In this document: positions 60,271 to 64,000 of the stretch, one piece after another | Layout of the letters: every line of letters begins with the position of its first letter | Position numbering within the stretch: the first letter of the stretch is position 1 | Source of the DNA: Prolixibacteraceae bacterium UBA6029 | Lineage (GTDB): Bacteria; Bacteroidota; Bacteroidia; Bacteroidales; Prolixibacteraceae | DNA: 64,000 nt | NCBI GenBank assembly: GCA_002429385.1 | Contig: DIZL01000029.1 | Location: 124,001-188,000, forward strand | Direction of reading: 5' to 3' | Notes under the pieces: generated by a model | The model's database searches: none | What the model saw: only the letters and a program-made list of their open reading frames with translations | Told to the model about the DNA's origin: nothing | Translations under genes and position numbers: made by a program

Positions 60271-63200
60271 ATGGCAAAACAAAAAAAGTTCATTACATGT
60301 GACGGAAATTATGCCGCAGCGCATATTAGTTACATGTTCAGTGAGGTAGCTTGTATCTACCCAATTACGCCATCATCAACAATGGCCGAATATGTTGACG
60401 AATGGGCAGCAGGAGGAAAAACCAATATTTTTGGTCGTCCGGTCCGTTTAGCCGAAATGCAGAGCGAAGGTGGAGCTGCCGGGGCGGTTCACGGAGCTTT
60501 ACAATCCGGTTCATTAACGACAACATACACTGCATCACAGGGGTTGTTACTGATGATCCCTAACATGTATAAAATAGCAGGAGAATTACTTCCCTGTGTC
60601 TTTCATATCAGTGCCCGTGCTTTGGCCAGTCATGCTTTATCGATATTTGGAGACCATAGCGACGTTTATGCCGCCCGCCAAACCGGGTTTGCCATGTTGG
60701 CAGCCGGTTCAGTTCAGGAAGAAATGGACCTTGCAGGAGTTTCACACCTGGCCACCTTAAAGTCAAGGATTCCATTCATGGCCTTCTTTGATGGATTCCG
60801 TACTTCACACGAGATTCAGAAAATCGAAATGATTTCGCAGGAGGATATGCTTCCGTTGATTGATATGAACCTGATACAGGAATTCAGGGAAAGGGCTTTG
60901 AATCCTGAACATTCGGTAACAAAAGGTACAGCACAGAACCCTGATATTTTCTTCCAGGCCAGGGAAGCTTCGAACCGTTTTTATGATGCAGTTCCTGATA
61001 TCGTTGAAGGTTACATGCAGGATATCAAAAAGATTACCGGTCGCGAATACCATCCATTTACCTATTATGGTGCCAAAGATGCTGAAAACATCATCATCGC
61101 CATGGGCTCAGTTACTGAAACCATTCGTGAAACGGTCGATTACCTGGCCCTTCAGGGCAAAAAAGTCGGTTTATTGGTTGTGCATCTGTACCGCCCGTTC
61201 TCTGCAAAATATTTCCTGAATGTATTGCCAAAATCGGTAAAACGGATTGCAGTACTCGACCGCAGTAAAGAACCGGGAGCAACGGGAGAACCTTTGTATC
61301 TGGATATTTGCGAAGTTCTCTATGGAACAGAAAATGCACCACTTATTGTTGGAGGACGTTTTGGATTGGGTTCAAAAGACACTACTCCTGCCCAGATTCT
61401 TTCGGTTTATGAAAACCTTGAACTAAATGAACCTAAAAATCAATTTACTATTGGGATTGTTGATGATGTAACCTTCAAATCGCTTCCTTTAAAAGATGAA
61501 GTGAACGTTGCCCCTGCTGGAACTTACGAAGCAAAATTCTATGGATTGGGTTCTGACGGTACTGTAGGTGCAAACAAAAACTCAATTAAAATCATCGGTG
61601 AAGCCACTGATAAATATTGCCAGGCTTATTTTGCATATGATTCAAAAAAATCCGGAGGATTCACCTCCTCTCACCTGCGTTTCGGTAACCAACCCATTCG
61701 TTCACCTTACCTGGTAAATAATCCAGACTTTGTAGCCTGCCACGTACCTGCATATCTGCATTTGTACGATGTATTGAAAGGTTTGAAAAAAGGCGGTTCG
61801 TTCCTGCTCAATTCCATCTGGGATGAGGAAGAAACGAAGAGTAAACTTCCTGATTCCATGAAGAAATACATGGCTGATAACGGGATTAAATTCTATACCA
61901 TCAACGGTACAAAGCTGGGAGAAGAAATTGGCCTGGGTAACCGCACCAATACCATCATGCAATCAGCATTCTTTAAAATCACTGAAGTAATTCCTTTCGA
62001 AACTGCTGTTTACGAAATGAAGAAAGCCATCGTTAAATCGTATGGCAAGATGGGCGAAAAAGTGATCAACATGAATTACGCGGCCGTTGAAGCCGGTGGA
62101 AATAATGTGGTGAAAATTGAAGTGCCTGCCGAATGGAAAAACATCGTTTTGAAGACCAATGGTGAAGACCATGACCGTCCTGAGTATATTAAAAACATAG
62201 TAGATGTGATCAATGCACAAAAGGGAGATGACTTACCTGTAAGTACATTCCTGGGTGCTGAAGATGGTACATTTATGGCAGGAACTGCCGCTTACGAAAA
62301 ACGTGGTGTTGCCGTTAATGTTCCTGAATGGCAGGCAGAAAATTGTATTCAGTGTAATCAGTGTGCTTATGTATGTCCTCACGCTGCAATCCGTCCTTTC
62401 CTGATTGATGAAGACGAAATGGCTAAATTACCTGCAGGTACAAATTCACTTAAAGCAATACCAAACAAACAATTCCCTAACCTTAATTTCAAGATTCAGG
62501 TCAGCGTTCTTGACTGTACCGGTTGCGGCAACTGTGCCGATGTGTGTCCATCGAAAGAAAAAGCGCTGGTAATGAAACCACTTGGAACCCAGGAAGCTGA
62601 GATTTCACGCTGGAACTATTTCGATAAAAATGTAACCTATAAGGAAAAAATTGTCGAAAAAAGCAAAACGGTTAAGAACTCACAGTTCGCACAACCTTTA
62701 TTCGAGTTCTCGGGCGCTTGTGCCGGTTGTGGTGAAACTCCATACATCAAGCTTATTTCACAGCTCTTCGGAGAACGCATGATGGTATCAAATGCTACAG
62801 GATGTTCCTCTATCTATGGTGGATCTGCTCCTTCAACCCCTTATTGCCAAAATAAGGAAAGTGGAAAAGGTGTAGCATGGGCCAACTCATTGTTTGAAGA
62901 CAATGCTGAATATGGTTTTGGTATGTCTGAAGGTGTTTCGGCACAACGCGACCGTATCGAAATGATCATGAAAGATGCACTATTAAAAGGTGCTTCGGAA
63001 GCAGAGAAAGAAGCATTCACTGCGTGGATTGAGAACAAACTCAACGGTGAAAAAACTGAAGAAGTTTCAGCTAAAGTCCGCGAAGTATTGGGGGACAGCA
63101 ATGCCGCTTATGCAAAAGAAATCATGAGTTTGAAGCAATACCTGGTTAAAAAGTCACAATGGATCTTTGGTGGCGATGGATGGGCTTATGATATCGGTTA

Positions 63201-63822
63201 TGGTGGATTGGATCATGTAATGGCTTCAGGCGCTGATGTTAATATTCTGGTAATGGATACTGAAGTATATTCAAACACCGGAGGTCAGGCCTCTAAATCA
63301 ACTCCGGTTGGTGCAGTTGCCAAGTTTGCAGCTTCAGGAAAACGTATCCGCAAAAAAGATCTGGGCATGATGGCTATGTCATACGGTTACGTCTATGTCG
63401 CACAGGTTGCCATGGGGGCCAGTAATTCGCAGTATTTGAAAGCCATCCGCGAAGCTGAAGCTTATCCCGGTCCATCACTAATCATCGCTTATTCGCCCTG
63501 TATCAACCACGGATTAAAGGCATCTATGGGACGAACACAGCAAGAAGAAAAACTGGCTGTTGAATGTGGATACTGGAGCCTTTACCGTCACAACCCACTG
63601 CTCGAAGCAGAAGGAAAGAATCCATTCGTTGTAGATTCAAATGCACCTGACTGGTCGAAATTCCAGAACTTTCTGAATGGTGAAGTACGTTACACATCGC
63701 TTAGAAAAGCATTTCCTGAAGTAGCTGATGAACTTTTCAAAGTTTCTGAAGAGAATGCCAAATGGAGATATAACGGATATAAGAGAATGGCTGCCCAGGA
63801 TTACTCGGAAGTAGTAGAATAA
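60271..63822 (+). CDS. nifJ: Pyruvate:ferredoxin (flavodoxin) oxidoreductase
   Basis: A 1183-aa single-chain PFOR, full length. The N-terminal domain has 'YPITPSSTMAEYVDEWA'. Two [4Fe-4S] motifs are 'CIQCNQCAYVCPH' and 'CTGCGNCADVCPSK'; a third cluster ligand set starts at 'GACAGCGETPY'. The thiamine-diphosphate site is 'GGDGWAYDIGYGGLDHV'. It oxidises pyruvate to acetyl-CoA and CO2 with reduction of ferredoxin, the hallmark of anaerobic pyruvate metabolism. A terminator follows. Confidence 0.98.
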   Translation: MAKQKKFITCDGNYAAAHISYMFSEVACIYPITPSSTMAEYVDEWAAGGKTNIFGRPVRLAEMQSEGGAAGAVHGALQSGSLTTTYTASQGLLLMIPNMYKIAGELLPCVFHISARALASHALSIFGDHSDVYAARQTGFAMLAAGSVQEEMDLAGVSHLATLKSRIPFMAFFDGFRTSHEIQKIEMISQEDMLPLIDMNLIQEFRERALNPEHSVTKGTAQNPDIFFQAREASNRFYDAVPDIVEGYMQDIKKITGREYHPFTYYGAKDAENIIIAMGSVTETIRETVDYLALQGKKVGLLVVHLYRPFSAKYFLNVLPKSVKRIAVLDRSKEPGATGEPLYLDICEVLYGTENAPLIVGGRFGLGSKDTTPAQILSVYENLELNEPKNQFTIGIVDDVTFKSLPLKDEVNVAPAGTYEAKFYGLGSDGTVGANKNSIKIIGEATDKYCQAYFAYDSKKSGGFTSSHLRFGNQPIRSPYLVNNPDFVACHVPAYLHLYDVLKGLKKGGSFLLNSIWDEEETKSKLPDSMKKYMADNGIKFYTINGTKLGEEIGLGNRTNTIMQSAFFKITEVIPFETAVYEMKKAIVKSYGKMGEKVINMNYAAVEAGGNNVVKIEVPAEWKNIVLKTNGEDHDRPEYIKNIVDVINAQKGDDLPVSTFLGAEDGTFMAGTAAYEKRGVAVNVPEWQAENCIQCNQCAYVCPHAAIRPFLIDEDEMAKLPAGTNSLKAIPNKQFPNLNFKIQVSVLDCTGCGNCADVCPSKEKALVMKPLGTQEAEISRWNYFDKNVTYKEKIVEKSKTVKNSQFAQPLFEFSGACAGCGETPYIKLISQLFGERMMVSNATGCSSIYGGSAPSTPYCQNKESGKGVAWANSLFEDNAEYGFGMSEGVSAQRDRIEMIMKDALLKGASEAEKEAFTAWIENKLNGEKTEEVSAKVREVLGDSNAAYAKEIMSLKQYLVKKSQWIFGGDGWAYDIGYGGLDHVMASGADVNILVMDTEVYSNTGGQASKSTPVGAVAKFAASGKRIRKKDLGMMAMSYGYVYVAQVAMGASNSQYLKAIREAEAYPGPSLIIAYSPCINHGLKASMGRTQQEEKLAVECGYWSLYRHNPLLEAEGKNPFVVDSNAPDWSKFQNFLNGEVRYTSLRKAFPEVADELFKVSEENAKWRYNGYKRMAAQDYSEVVE

Positions 63823-63920
63823 AACAGATACAAATCAGGAATGGGTCATAAGAAATGAGGAAAAAAGGAAAAGTGCAATAGCTTCATTTCTGAGATTTGA
63901 TTCATACCATACAACAACTA

Positions 63921-63956
63921 AAAACTCCGGAGTAATTTTACTTCGGAGTTTTTTTA
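63921..63956 (+). terminator. Rho-independent terminator after nifJ
   Basis: AAAACTCCGGAGTAA (63921-63935) is complementary to TTACTTCGGAGTTTT (63938-63952) with one G-T pair, followed by further T residues. Confidence 0.9.
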
Positions 63957-64000
63957 TTTGAGATAGAAAAGTATTGATGATTTGATTATAATTGTCAGCA

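Overview
The window is a chromosomal segment of an anaerobic Bacteroidota bacterium, most likely from the Bacteroidales/Marinilabiliales side. The evidence is the gene families: a TonB-dependent receptor with a carboxypeptidase-like N-terminal domain, ExbB-ExbD-ExbD-TonB, GH97, DUF6266, DUF6249, a PPi-dependent phosphofructokinase, pyruvate:ferredoxin oxidoreductase and a methylmalonyl-CoA decarboxylase/transcarboxylase cluster. Start codons lack clear Shine-Dalgarno sites, and several genes carry the Bacteroidota -7 motif TAnnTTTG. No rRNA, tRNA, CRISPR array or intact transposase was recognised.

Layout. 1-7.1 kb: the N-terminal half of a DUF255/thioredoxin-fold protein (cut by the window edge), a DUF6266 protein, and a minus-strand set of MEMO-like protein, TonB-dependent receptor and PhzF-like isomerase. 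7.1-16.5 kb: uvrA, an ECF sigma factor with a small companion, an SPFH/PH-like/hydrolase/Arc-like block, pfp and a thioredoxin lipoprotein. 17.5-26.8 kb: an S9 peptidase, a frameshifted cytidylate kinase-like gene, aminopeptidase P, a broken DUF6922/AbiEii toxin-antitoxin-like pair, an LMW-phosphatase-like gene, an M13 metallopeptidase and NDH-2. 27.1-31.7 kb: GH97-araD-araB, an L-arabinose utilisation unit. 32.3-37.5 kb: DUF6249-ECF sigma-membrane protein, an orphan antitoxin, a truncated duplicate, a BlaI/M56-TonB pair and a PIN toxin with its antitoxin. 38-44.3 kb: an outer-membrane protein, DedA and purL. 45.1-49.4 kb: CoA transferase, methylmalonyl-CoA epimerase, carboxyltransferase, a soluble OadG-like protein and a biotin carrier (succinate-propionate chemistry). 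49.5-55.5 kb: the ExbB-ExbD-ExbD-TonB-small membrane protein-PstS-like-TPR operon. 56.6-63.8 kb: U32 peptidase, an AAA ATPase with an altered Walker B motif, and nifJ.

The most unusual content is between genes. At least thirteen loci carry palindromes, and in most of them the arms are tandem runs of a very short word (7, 8 or 11 nt). The words are degenerate but the unit length is kept strictly, and in the best cases each unit on one arm faces its complement on the other. The largest is 21 consecutive 11-mers at 56311-56541. Two pairs of heptamer loci flank single genes (araD, and a small membrane-protein gene) and share a core within each pair but not between pairs. They occur in convergent, divergent and co-directional gaps, often filling the gap from stop codon to start codon, so they are not simply terminators. 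They resemble in concept the heptameric STRR sequences of cyanobacteria, but the mirrored arrangement and the coexistence of 7-, 8- and 11-nt classes is what I would look at first.

The window also shows decay of accessory genes: a nonsense mutation in the DUF6922 gene, an excised catalytic core in its AbiEii partner, a frameshift in a kinase-like gene, a truncated duplicate of a putative anti-sigma gene, and a 135-bp MITE-like insertion with 10-bp direct repeats.
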